From: AR5 sp041499965
Lineage (GTDB): Bacteria > Methylomirabilota > Methylomirabilia > Rokubacteriales > CSP1-6
Length of the DNA: 64,000 nt
Direction: 5' to 3'
Assembly (NCBI GenBank): GCA_041499965.1
Contig: JBGQLG010000004.1
Span: 15,140 to 79,139 of the forward strand
The notes under the pieces are model-generated. The model was not told where the DNA came from. It searched no databases and saw only the letters and a list, made by a program, of their open reading frames with translations. A program made the position numbers and the translations under genes. Shown one piece after another: positions 44,573 through 52,093 of this stretch. The number at the start of each line of letters is the position of its first letter. Within the stretch, counting starts at the first letter, position 1.

Positions 44573-45595
44573 ATGAAGGCCCGGATCGCGGTGCTGGCCG
44601 GCCTTGCCGTCGCCCTGCTGGTGCCGGTCTCCCTCGTCCTGGCCCGCCCGGCCGCGCGCGAGCCGCGGCCGCACCCCAAGGACATGCCGGCGGTGCCGTC
44701 GTACGTGGAGCGCGTCGAGCCCGCCCTGGTCGGCCTGCACGTGCGGGCGGCCGAGAACCGGCCGTCGTCGGCGCGGCTCGGCACCCGCCGCTTCGGCACC
44801 GGCGTCATCTTCGACCCGCGCGGCTACGTCGTCACGGTCAGCTACGTCGTCCTCGACGCGCTCCGCATCGAGGCCCGCATGCTGGATGGCCGCTCGGTGC
44901 CGGCCCGGCTGGTGGGCCTCGACCTCGACACCGGGCTGGCGGTGGTGCGCCTGGAGGGCGCCGGCCCGTGGCCGGCGGCCGAGCTGCGGCCCTCGAGCGA
45001 CCTGCGGGTGGGGGCGGTGACCGGCACGGTCGGGGTGGACGAGGACGGTGACCTCGTGCACGCCACGACCACGCTGCGCTCGGTCCGGCGCTTCTCGGCG
45101 TTCTGGGAGTACATGCTCGACCGCGCGCTGATGCTGGAGCCGTCGATGTCGACGTGGGGCGGCAGCGCCGCCGTCGACGAGCGCGGGCGCGTGGTCGGCA
45201 TCGTCTCGCTCCGGCTGGGCGAGGCGCCCTACGTGAGCCTGGCCATCCCCGCCGAGGAGTTCCTCGCGGTCAAGGACGAGCTGGTCACGGCCGGCCGCGT
45301 CGTGAGCCGGCGGCCCCGGCCCTGGATCGGCCTCTACACGGCGGCCCAGCCCGGCCGCGTGGTCGTCGACGGCTTCAACGAGGCCGGCCCCGCCCGCGAG
45401 GCCGGGTTCCGCCGCGGTGACCAGATCGTCGGGGTCGACGGCGTCGACGTGGCCTCCCAGGAGGAGTTCTACGCGCAGATGTGGCGGCGCCGGGCCGGCG
45501 ACACCATCGAGGTCTCCGTGCGGCGCAACGACCGCGTGCAGGTCATCAGCGTGCGGTCCATCGATCGCCATCGCCTGTATCCGAGTCCGCGCTGA
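44573..45595 (+). CDS. HtrA-like pseudoprotease with PDZ domain
   Basis: A 340-aa protein with an N-terminal signal/anchor (ARIAVLAGLAVALLVPVSLVLA), a trypsin-like domain and a C-terminal PDZ domain (about 245-330; PAREAGFRRGDQIVGVDGVDV). It aligns with the HtrA protease at 37409, but all three catalytic residues are replaced: TNAHVV becomes TVSYVV (Tyr91), DLALV becomes GLAVV (Gly121), and GNSGG becomes STWGG (Trp195). It cannot be a serine protease and probably acts as a binding or scaffold protein in the envelope. Encoded 19 bp after rmlB and 15 bp before the HD gene. Confidence 0.85.
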   Translation: MKARIAVLAGLAVALLVPVSLVLARPAAREPRPHPKDMPAVPSYVERVEPALVGLHVRAAENRPSSARLGTRRFGTGVIFDPRGYVVTVSYVVLDALRIEARMLDGRSVPARLVGLDLDTGLAVVRLEGAGPWPAAELRPSSDLRVGAVTGTVGVDEDGDLVHATTTLRSVRRFSAFWEYMLDRALMLEPSMSTWGGSAAVDERGRVVGIVSLRLGEAPYVSLAIPAEEFLAVKDELVTAGRVVSRRPRPWIGLYTAAQPGRVVVDGFNEAGPAREAGFRRGDQIVGVDGVDVASQEEFYAQMWRRRAGDTIEVSVRRNDRVQVISVRSIDRHRLYPSPR

Positions 45596-45597
45596 GT

Positions 45598-45603
45598 TAG
45601 ACT
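45598..45603 (+). promoter_or_regulatory. -10 box of the HD phosphohydrolase gene
   Basis: TAGACT, 7 nt before the ATG at 45611, consistent with a leaderless transcript. Confidence 0.35.
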
Positions 45604-45610
45604 CGGCCTC

Positions 45611-47017
45611 ATGAAGGGCGCGGCCGACACGTACCAGGGGCGCGGCCTCATCGCCGACCCGATCCACCAGTACATCCTCTACACGCGCCCGGGCGGCATC
45701 CCGGGCGAGGCCACCGAGCAGGACCTGATCGACACGCCGTGGGTCCAGCGGCTGCGCCGCGTGCCCCAGCTGCAGTCGGCCCGCTGGGTGTTTCCCGCCG
45801 CCGAGCACAGCCGCTTCCAGCACTCGCTGGGCGCCATGCACCTGGCCGGGCGCTTCGCCCAGCAGCTCTACCCCTCGCTGCGGGCCGTCTTCCCCGACGC
45901 GCCCTCGGCCCCGCTGATCGAGGAGCTGCTGCGCATGGCCGGCCTGCTGCACGACGTCGGTCACGGGCCCTTCGGCCACTTCTTCGACGACAACTTCCTG
46001 ATCGACTACGACCTCACCCACGAGCTGCTCGGCCAGCGCATCATCCGCGAGGAGCTGGCCGATCCGCTGCGCGGGCTGCGGCGCAGCCCCAGCGGGGCGT
46101 TCAACGCCGACGAGCAGATCGACCCGGAGTGGATCTGCTACCTGATGGGGAAGGCGTACACTCACCCGCTGGAGTCGCACCCGAAGTGGCTGCCGTTCCT
46201 CAAGCCGCTGCTCTCGGGCGTCTTCACGGCCGACAACATGGACTACGTGCTCCGCGACGCCTACATGTGCGGGGTGGCGGTGGGCCCGATCGACATCGAG
46301 CGCATCATCTACTACTCGTTCTTCTCCGAGAAGGGGTTGACGCTCGACCGCAGCGGGCTGCAGGCGTTCACGATGTTCCTGAACGCGCGCTTCTACATGT
46401 ACACAAACGTCTACTACCACCGCACGACGCGCGGCATCGACCTGCACCTGAAGGAGATCTTCCGCGACACGATGAAGATCGCCTTTCCCTACGACCTGAC
46501 CAAGGAGCTGCACCCCTACCTGCACCTGACGGAGTGGACGCTGCTGGAGGAGGTCGGCCGCTGGCACGACTCCGACGACGCCGAGCGGCGGGCGCTCGGA
46601 GCGGAGTGGCGCCACGTGCTCGACCGGCGGCTCAAGTGGCGCATGTCGGGCGAGGAAGTGCTCGACCAGTTCGAGGCGCGCAAGGGCCAGGGCTTCCTGC
46701 AGTCCGAGGAGGTCGAGAAGCGCGTGAAGAGCTTCCTGCCGCCGCGGCTGCGCGACGTGCCCTTCAAGATCGACATGGCGCTGCAGGACCCGCGCCCGCT
46801 CAATCCGCTCAAGATGGGCGATCGGCAGATCTACGTGTTCGACGGCGCCTCCGGCTCGGTGTCCGAGGAGCCGCTCAGCGAGATCCTCAAGTACCTGCCC
46901 GGCAAGGTGGCCCAGTGCCGGATCTTCGCGATGAACCACGAGCACGACGCCGCCCTGGCCCTGGCGCTCAAGCGCGCGCTCAACGAGGAGCCGCCCTCGA
47001 TCGTGACCAACGTCTGA
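45611..47017 (+). CDS. HD-domain phosphohydrolase, SAMHD1/dGTPase-like
   Basis: A 468-aa protein. The metal-binding His and Asp residues lie in AEHSRFQHSLGAMHLAG and LLHDVGHGPFGHFFDD, as in the SAMHD1/YwfO dNTP triphosphohydrolase group, preceded by the typical DPIHQYILYT start and RLRRVPQLQSARWVFP, and followed by FTADNMDYVLRDAYMCGV. These enzymes hydrolyse deoxynucleoside triphosphates and some affect phage defence. The stop overlaps the DinB ATG (TGATG). Confidence 0.87.
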   Translation: MKGAADTYQGRGLIADPIHQYILYTRPGGIPGEATEQDLIDTPWVQRLRRVPQLQSARWVFPAAEHSRFQHSLGAMHLAGRFAQQLYPSLRAVFPDAPSAPLIEELLRMAGLLHDVGHGPFGHFFDDNFLIDYDLTHELLGQRIIREELADPLRGLRRSPSGAFNADEQIDPEWICYLMGKAYTHPLESHPKWLPFLKPLLSGVFTADNMDYVLRDAYMCGVAVGPIDIERIIYYSFFSEKGLTLDRSGLQAFTMFLNARFYMYTNVYYHRTTRGIDLHLKEIFRDTMKIAFPYDLTKELHPYLHLTEWTLLEEVGRWHDSDDAERRALGAEWRHVLDRRLKWRMSGEEVLDQFEARKGQGFLQSEEVEKRVKSFLPPRLRDVPFKIDMALQDPRPLNPLKMGDRQIYVFDGASGSVSEEPLSEILKYLPGKVAQCRIFAMNHEHDAALALALKRALNEEPPSIVTNV

Positions 47018-47538
47018 TGGCCGACAACCCCCTCGCCCCCGCCGAGGTCGCCGCGCTGCTGCCCGCCACCGTGGCCGCGCTGCGCGCCGAGCTGGCGGCG
47101 CTGCCCGAGCGCGTACTGGCCTGGCATCCGGCGCCCGGCGAGTGGTGCGTGAAGGAGGTGCTCGGCCACCTGATCGAGGCCGACCACCGCGGCTTCGCCG
47201 GCCGCATCCGCATCATCCTGGCCGCCGACACGCCGGTGCTCGAGCGGTGGGAGCCGCCCGACGTCGCCCGCGCCCGCGGCGACTGCGCGAAGCCGGCTGC
47301 CGCGCTGCTCGACGAGCTGACGGCGATGCGACAGGACAGCGCCGCCCTCGCGCGCGGCCTGCGCGAGGGCGACCTCGACCGCGCCGGCCGTCATCCCACC
47401 GTCGGGCTGCTGCGCGTGCGCGACTTGCTGCAGGAGTGGGTGCACCACGACCGCAATCACGTCCGCCAGGCGCTGGCCAACGTGCAGGCCTACGTGTGGC
47501 CGGCGATGGGGAACTCGCAGAAGTTCGCCGGCGACTGA
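47017..47538 (+). CDS. DinB-superfamily protein
   Basis: A 173-aa four-helix-bundle protein of the DinB type. The three metal-ligand positions are visible: His in VLGHLIEADHRGF and the HHDRNH in LQEWVHHDRNHVRQ near the C-terminus; ALPERVLAWHPAPGEWCVKE is the usual N-terminal pattern. Members are often thiol transferases (for example mycothiol- or bacillithiol-dependent). Overlaps the HD gene, so co-translated. Followed directly by copy 2 of the double-hairpin repeat. Confidence 0.82.
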   Translation: MADNPLAPAEVAALLPATVAALRAELAALPERVLAWHPAPGEWCVKEVLGHLIEADHRGFAGRIRIILAADTPVLERWEPPDVARARGDCAKPAAALLDELTAMRQDSAALARGLREGDLDRAGRHPTVGLLRVRDLLQEWVHHDRNHVRQALANVQAYVWPAMGNSQKFAGD

Positions 47539-47544
47539 TTTGAT

Positions 47545-47609
47545 GGGGGGCCCCGAGATGGCCCCCCCCCCCAGCGTTCGGGGCGCCGCGGCGAAGCCGC
47601 GACGCCCCT
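47545..47609. repeat. Intergenic double-hairpin repeat, copy 2
   Basis: Near-identical to 15432-15490: GGGGGGCC/GGCCCCCC hairpin, then GGGCGCCGCGGC-GAA-GCCGCGACGCCC with 12-bp arms and one mismatch. It lies between the convergent DinB and queC genes. Relative to copy 1, the second stem has changed at both arms yet remains paired. Confidence 0.75.
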
Positions 47610-47626
47610 CGATGTCTGTCTCTGGC

Positions 47627-48322
47627 TTAACCGCGGTAGCGGGTGGGGTCGGACACGTCGGCCTCACCGAATCCCTTGCGGCGGAGCGTGCACGAATCGC
47701 AGCGGCCGCAGGCGGCGCCGTCCGGCGCCGGATCGTAGCAGGACAGCGTGAGCGCGTAGTCGACCCCCGCCGCGGTCCCCGCCCGGATGATCTCGGCCTT
47801 GGTCATGCGGATCAGCGGCGTGTGGATGCGCAGATGCTGGCGCCCCTCGACGCCCGCGCGCGTGGCCAGCGTGGCCAGTCGCTCGAACGCCTCGATGAAC
47901 TCCGGCCGGCAATCGGGATACCCGGAATAGTCGTACACGTTCACGCCGATGACGATGTCGCTCGCCTCCAGCACCTCGGCCCACGCCAGCGCGAACGACA
48001 GGAAGATCGTGTTGCGAGCCGGCACGTAGGTGACGGGGATGCCGTGGGCCATCGCGTCGAGCGCGCGATCCTTGGGGACCTCGATGTCGGCGGTGAGCGC
48101 CGAGCCGCCGAACGCGCGCAGGTCGATCGTGAGCACCTCGTGACGCACCACGCCGAGCGCGGCCGCCACCCGCCGGGCCGCCTCGATCTCGACCGCATGG
48201 CGCTGGCCGTACGCGAGCGTCAGCGCGTAGAGGGCGAAGCCCTCCCGGGCCGTCAGCGCCGCCGCGGTCGTCGAGTCCACGCCGCCGCTGAGCAGCACCA
48301 CCGCCTTCGGCCGAGCGTCCAT
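47627..48322 (-). CDS. queC: 7-cyano-7-deazaguanine synthase
   Basis: A 231-aa PP-loop ATPase making preQ0 in queuosine synthesis. ATP loop VVLLSGGVDSTTAAAL (residues 8-23), YGQRHAVEIEAARRV, VPARNTIFLSFALAWAE, and the C-terminal zinc site formed by SCYD and CGRCDSC. The ATG at 48322 gives the family start; a minus-strand TACTAT box ends 6 nt before it, suggesting a leaderless mRNA. No other que genes are near. Confidence 0.95.
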   Translation of the reverse strand: MDARPKAVVLLSGGVDSTTAAALTAREGFALYALTLAYGQRHAVEIEAARRVAAALGVVRHEVLTIDLRAFGGSALTADIEVPKDRALDAMAHGIPVTYVPARNTIFLSFALAWAEVLEASDIVIGVNVYDYSGYPDCRPEFIEAFERLATLATRAGVEGRQHLRIHTPLIRMTKAEIIRAGTAAGVDYALTLSCYDPAPDGAACGRCDSCTLRRKGFGEADVSDPTRYRG

Positions 48323-48328
48323 GGCGCC

Positions 48329-48334
48329 ATAGTA
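48329..48334 (-). promoter_or_regulatory. -10 box of queC
   Basis: TACTAT on the minus strand, 6 nt before the queC ATG. It overlaps a plus-strand TATGAT (48333-48338) that may serve the divergent acyl-CoA dehydrogenase gene. Confidence 0.4.
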
Positions 48335-48377
48335 TGATCGATCGCCCACGGGAAACACGGGACTCAGGGGGTAGGTC

Positions 48378-49553
48378 ATGGAGAAGTTTCGGGGCGTCGA
48401 CTACTACGGCATCGAGACGCTGCTCTCCGACGACGAGCGGATGATCCGCGACGCCGTCCGCGACTGGGTCGAGGCGGAGTTCCTGCCGATCGTGGCGGAG
48501 CACCATCGAGCGGAGACGTTCCCGGTCGCGCTCATCCCCAAGCTCGGCGAGCTGGGCGTGTTCGGCGCCACGCTCCAGGGCTACGGCTGCGCCGGCCTGA
48601 ACAACGTCGCCTATGGCCTGATCATGCAGGAGCTGGAGCGCGGCGACTCCGGGCTGCGTTCAGGCGCCTCCGTGCAGAGCGGGCTCGTGATGTACCCGAT
48701 CTACACGTATGGCTCCGACGCCCAGAAGGACCGCTGGCTGCCCAAGCTGGCGACCGGCGAGGCGGTGGGCTGCTTCGGCCTCACCGAGCCCGATCACGGC
48801 TCCGACCCCGGCTCGATGAAGACGCGCGCGAAGCGCGTGGCCGACGGCTACGTGCTCAACGGCACCAAGCTGTGGATCACCAACGGCTCCATCGCCGACG
48901 TCGCCGTGGTGTGGGCCAAGGAAGATGACGGCGAGATCTACGGCTACCTGGTCGAGCGCGGCACCCCGGGCTTCTCGACGCTCGACATCCACGGCAAGTT
49001 CTCGATGCGCGCCTCGATCACCTCGGAGCTGGCCTTCCAGGACTGCAAGATCCCGCTCGACAACAAGCTCCCCAAGGTGCAGGGGCTGCGCGGGCCGCTG
49101 GGCTGTCTGAACCAGGCGCGCTACGGCATCGCCTGGGGCGCGGTGGGTGCGGCGATGGCCTGCTACGACTGGACGCTGCAGTACGCCCAGCAGCGCATCC
49201 AGTTCGGCAGGCCGATCGCCTCGTTCCAGCTCGTGCAGCAGAAGCTCGTCTGGATGATCACCGAGATCACCAAGGCCCAGCTCCTCGTGCTGCAGCTCGG
49301 CCGCCTCAAGGACGCCGGCACGCTGCGGCCCCAGCAGGTCTCGATGGCCAAGATGAACAACGTGCAGATGGCGCTCGACACCGCCCGCCTGGGCCGCGAC
49401 GTCCTGGGCGCGGCCGGCATCGTGGACGAGCACCCGATCATCCGCCACATGCTAAACCTCGAGACGGTCAACACGTACGAGGGGACGCACGACATCCACA
49501 CGCTGATCGTGGGCCGGGACATCACGGGACTGGACGCGTTCGGGATCGGCTAG
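48378..49553 (+). CDS. Acyl-CoA dehydrogenase, glutaryl-CoA dehydrogenase-like
   Basis: A 391-aa flavoenzyme. It reads as a glutaryl-CoA dehydrogenase: SGLRSGASVQSGLVMYPIYTYGSDAQK (the Arg that binds the glutaryl carboxylate), FGLTEPDHGSDPGSMKTRA, LNQARYGIAWGAVGAAMACYD, and the catalytic Glu in NTYEGTHDIHTLIVGRDITG. It would convert glutaryl-CoA to crotonyl-CoA in lysine/tryptophan or aromatic degradation. Electron-transfer flavoprotein is not encoded nearby. ATG at 48378. Confidence 0.9.
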   Translation: MEKFRGVDYYGIETLLSDDERMIRDAVRDWVEAEFLPIVAEHHRAETFPVALIPKLGELGVFGATLQGYGCAGLNNVAYGLIMQELERGDSGLRSGASVQSGLVMYPIYTYGSDAQKDRWLPKLATGEAVGCFGLTEPDHGSDPGSMKTRAKRVADGYVLNGTKLWITNGSIADVAVVWAKEDDGEIYGYLVERGTPGFSTLDIHGKFSMRASITSELAFQDCKIPLDNKLPKVQGLRGPLGCLNQARYGIAWGAVGAAMACYDWTLQYAQQRIQFGRPIASFQLVQQKLVWMITEITKAQLLVLQLGRLKDAGTLRPQQVSMAKMNNVQMALDTARLGRDVLGAAGIVDEHPIIRHMLNLETVNTYEGTHDIHTLIVGRDITGLDAFGIG

Positions 49554-49574
49554 CGGTCGTGCCGCGGAAGCGGT

Positions 49575-50378
49575 CTAGGCGCGCGGCACCTCGCCGCTGC
49601 GGATGGCGATCTCGCGGACCACCTGGTTGATCCGGCTGACCGCCTCGCCGATGCGGTCGGCCGCCTCGCTGGTCGCGGTCGACCGCTCGCGCATCTGCAA
49701 GAGCTGGGCGCTGGCCAGGATGACCGCGAGCGGGTTGTTGATGCGATCGCCCAGGTACTCGCCCAGCTCCTTGAGCAGCGCCAGCTCGGCGCCCTGCACC
49801 GTCCGCTCCTGCGCCGCGGCCATCGTCTGCCGCTCGGAGTCCAGCCGGGCCACGACGTCGTCGAGCGCCTTGGCGCTGGCCGCGACCAGCTCGCGCAGAT
49901 CCTCGGCGCCGCCGTGGGCCAGCGAGTCGAGGACCACCTGGTGGTAGCGCCGCGCGAACTCGACGTCGCCGAGCAGCTGGCCCACCGTTTCCTCGTACTC
50001 GGCGCGCACGTGGCGGGCGACCAGCGTCTCGAGCTCGTGCGCCACCTGGTTGGGCGCGATCTCCTTGGCGTCGAGGTACGCGGTGGCGCCGAGGTCGCGG
50101 CCGAAGTCGTGGGAGGCGTCGCCGATGAAGATGCTGCTGTAGAAGATGAACGGCAGCTTCTTGAAGCGCGGGTCCTGGCGGATGGTCCGGCAGAGCTGGA
50201 AGCCGTCCATCTTGGGCATCTTCACGTCGGAGACGATGGCGTCGATCGGCTCGCGCTCCAGGATCTCCAGCGCCAGGGTGCCGTCGCCCGCGGTCAGGAC
50301 CTCGTGGCCGGCGCGGCCGAAGAGCGCCGTCAGCATGCGTCGGTGCGGCGACGAGTCGTCCACCACGAGGATTCGCAT
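49575..50378 (-). CDS. Receiver protein with degenerate HisKA-like C-terminus
   Basis: A 267-aa protein; ATG at 50378 (RILVVDDSSPHRRML). Receiver domain 1-120 with phospho-Asp in AIVSDVKMPKMDGF and an unusual YSSIFIGDASHDFGRDLG after it. A coiled-coil follows and then a helical hairpin like a HisKA dimerisation domain, LKELGEYLGDRINNPLAVILASAQLL, where the H-box His is replaced by Asp (HEINNP becomes DRINNP). There is no HATPase. It probably works as a dimeric receiver or competes for kinase contacts. Stop 21 bp from the acyl-CoA dehydrogenase stop. Confidence 0.82.
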   Translation of the reverse strand: MRILVVDDSSPHRRMLTALFGRAGHEVLTAGDGTLALEILEREPIDAIVSDVKMPKMDGFQLCRTIRQDPRFKKLPFIFYSSIFIGDASHDFGRDLGATAYLDAKEIAPNQVAHELETLVARHVRAEYEETVGQLLGDVEFARRYHQVVLDSLAHGGAEDLRELVAASAKALDDVVARLDSERQTMAAAQERTVQGAELALLKELGEYLGDRINNPLAVILASAQLLQMRERSTATSEAADRIGEAVSRINQVVREIAIRSGEVPRA

Positions 50379-50440
50379 GGCCCGTCTATCATTACTCGAC
50401 CGGGCCACCCGGCCGGCAGCCTAAAATGCGCCGCGCGGGT

Positions 50441-50460
50441 GGGGGCCACCGCCGGCCCCC
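50441..50460. terminator. GC-rich terminator hairpin after the cyclase-family gene
   Basis: GGGGGCC-ACCGCC-GGCCCCC, 7-bp stem, just beyond the minus-strand stop at 50468. Similar to the first hairpin of the double-hairpin repeat but without its second half. No U-tract. Confidence 0.5.
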
Positions 50461-50467
50461 CCCCCCG

Positions 50468-51415
50468 TCACTTGATCGCGTACGGGTTGATCGGCGTCCC
50501 CACGCCGCGGGTGACCGGCAGCGGCGGCGCGACCAGCAGGAAGGCGTAGCGGCCGTCGGCGGCGCAGTCGGCGGCCAGATCTTCCAGGAAGAAGATCTCG
50601 CCCAGCGTGAGCCCCATGTTGGGGATGGCCAGCACGTGGAACGGGTTGCGGAAGCCGGCGATCTCCGAGGGGCGCACCTCGACCGCGTAGTTGTCGCTGG
50701 CGATGGCCGCGATCTCCTTGGCGTGCAGCCACGGCGCGGTGTGGGCGGAGACGCCGGGGAAATCGTCCAGGTCGAAGTGCCGCCAGTCCTTCTTGTCCAG
50801 GTACCGGCTCATGTGGCCGGTGCGGACCAGCAGGATGTCGCCCCGCTTGATCTCGATCTTGGCCGCCGCCGCCGTCGCCTCGAGATCGGCGACGGTGATC
50901 GCGTAGCCGGGCTCGAGCGCCCGCACGCCCTTGTGGCGCGCCACGTCCAGCAGCACGCCGCGGCCGGCGATCTTGTTCGTCGTCTTGTCGATGCTGTTCT
51001 TGGCCGCGCCGCTGCTGGTCACCAGATTCGCGTCGTAGCCGTTCCACATCTTGCCCTCGTAGAAGATGTGGGCGAGGCTGTCCCACTGGGTCACCGACTG
51101 TAGCGGCATGACGATCCAGTCGTCGGAGCCGCCGTAGCCCTGCATCGCGCGCACCTCGTCCGGCGTCCGCGGCTGGTCGCCGCCGTCGCGGAACATGGCG
51201 TGGATGGGGTTGAAGCGCTGGCGGGTGCCGCTCTGCGGCCCGTCCCGCTGCAGCGGGATGCCGAGCGCGAAGACCTTGCCCGTCGTGGCCAGCCGGGCGG
51301 CGGCGGCGATCGCCTCCGGCGTGATGTAATTCAGGGTGCCGATCTCGTCGTCGGGCCCCCACTTGCCCCAGTTGCGCACTTGAAGCACGAGCTTTCGGAG
51401 GATGTCTTCACTCAT
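50468..51415 (-). CDS. Cyclase-family (kynurenine formamidase-like) metal hydrolase
   Basis: A 315-aa protein of the PF04199 cyclase family: DDEIGTLNYITPEAIAAAARL at the N-terminus, the metal-site region VTQWDSLAHIFYEG (usual HxGTHxD-x3-H; the first His is Ser or Thr here, Asp and final His kept), then LLVRTGHMSRYLDKKDWRHF and a SAHTAPWLHAKEIAAIASDN block. Members hydrolyse N-formylkynurenine, isatin or polyketide-type substrates. ATG at 51415; located upstream of the terminator hairpin. Confidence 0.85.
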   Translation of the reverse strand: MSEDILRKLVLQVRNWGKWGPDDEIGTLNYITPEAIAAAARLATTGKVFALGIPLQRDGPQSGTRQRFNPIHAMFRDGGDQPRTPDEVRAMQGYGGSDDWIVMPLQSVTQWDSLAHIFYEGKMWNGYDANLVTSSGAAKNSIDKTTNKIAGRGVLLDVARHKGVRALEPGYAITVADLEATAAAAKIEIKRGDILLVRTGHMSRYLDKKDWRHFDLDDFPGVSAHTAPWLHAKEIAAIASDNYAVEVRPSEIAGFRNPFHVLAIPNMGLTLGEIFFLEDLAADCAADGRYAFLLVAPPLPVTRGVGTPINPYAIK

Positions 51416-51494
51416 GGCCCGCCATCATACGGTACTCTCGCGGTCAGGGAACGCCGGGGCCCCTCGGCGCGTTTGCAACAAATGGAGGACGCCC

Positions 51495-52010
51495 ATGACC
51501 ATCCAGTGGCGGCGACAGGCCATCCTGACGGCGATCGTGATGCTCCTGCTCGGGCCCGGACTGACCGACCGCGTTCTGGCCGACGGCGGCGGTGGCGACG
51601 ACCGCGCCAACCAGCCGCGGGGCCGGGCGGAAGACCCCGACTACACAGCGGGGGTGAAGGCGATCCGGGCCAACCGGTTCGCCGAGGCGATGCCGCTGCT
51701 GCAGCGCGTCGTCGACCGCGACGCCAAGAACGCCGACGCCTACAACTGGCTCGCCTACGCCACCCGGCGCAACGGCGATGCCACCGCGGCGCTGCCGCTC
51801 TACGAGAAGGCGCTGGCGATCGACCCCAAGCACCGGGGCGCCCACGAGTACATCGGCGAGGCCTACCTGATCCTGGGCAACCTGCCCAAGGCCAAGGAGC
51901 ACCTGGCCCGGCTCGACTCGCTGTGCACGCTGGGCTGCTCGCAGTACCGCGATCTGAAGAAGGCCGTCGAGGAGTACGAGAAGACCGGCAAGGTGTCGGC
52001 CACGCACTGA
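51495..52010 (+). CDS. Secreted TPR-repeat protein
   Basis: A 171-aa protein from the ATG at 51495, behind an AATGGAGGA box. A signal peptide (ILTAIVMLLLGPGLTDRVLA) is followed by about three TPR units (GVKAIRANRFAEAMPLLQRVVDRD, AYNWLAYATRRNGDATAALPLYEKALAIDP, AHEYIGEAYLILGNLPKAKEHLARL). The C-terminus has two Cys in CTLGCSQY. Probably a periplasmic protein-protein interaction module; partner unknown. Confidence 0.8.
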   Translation: MTIQWRRQAILTAIVMLLLGPGLTDRVLADGGGGDDRANQPRGRAEDPDYTAGVKAIRANRFAEAMPLLQRVVDRDAKNADAYNWLAYATRRNGDATAALPLYEKALAIDPKHRGAHEYIGEAYLILGNLPKAKEHLARLDSLCTLGCSQYRDLKKAVEEYEKTGKVSATH

Positions 52011-52093
52011 CCCGCCGCTTGTCCTGAGGCCCCTCGTCCCGTACGCTCCCGGGTGCCGGCCGCCCGATGCGTGGCCGGGACGAGGAGGCCCCG

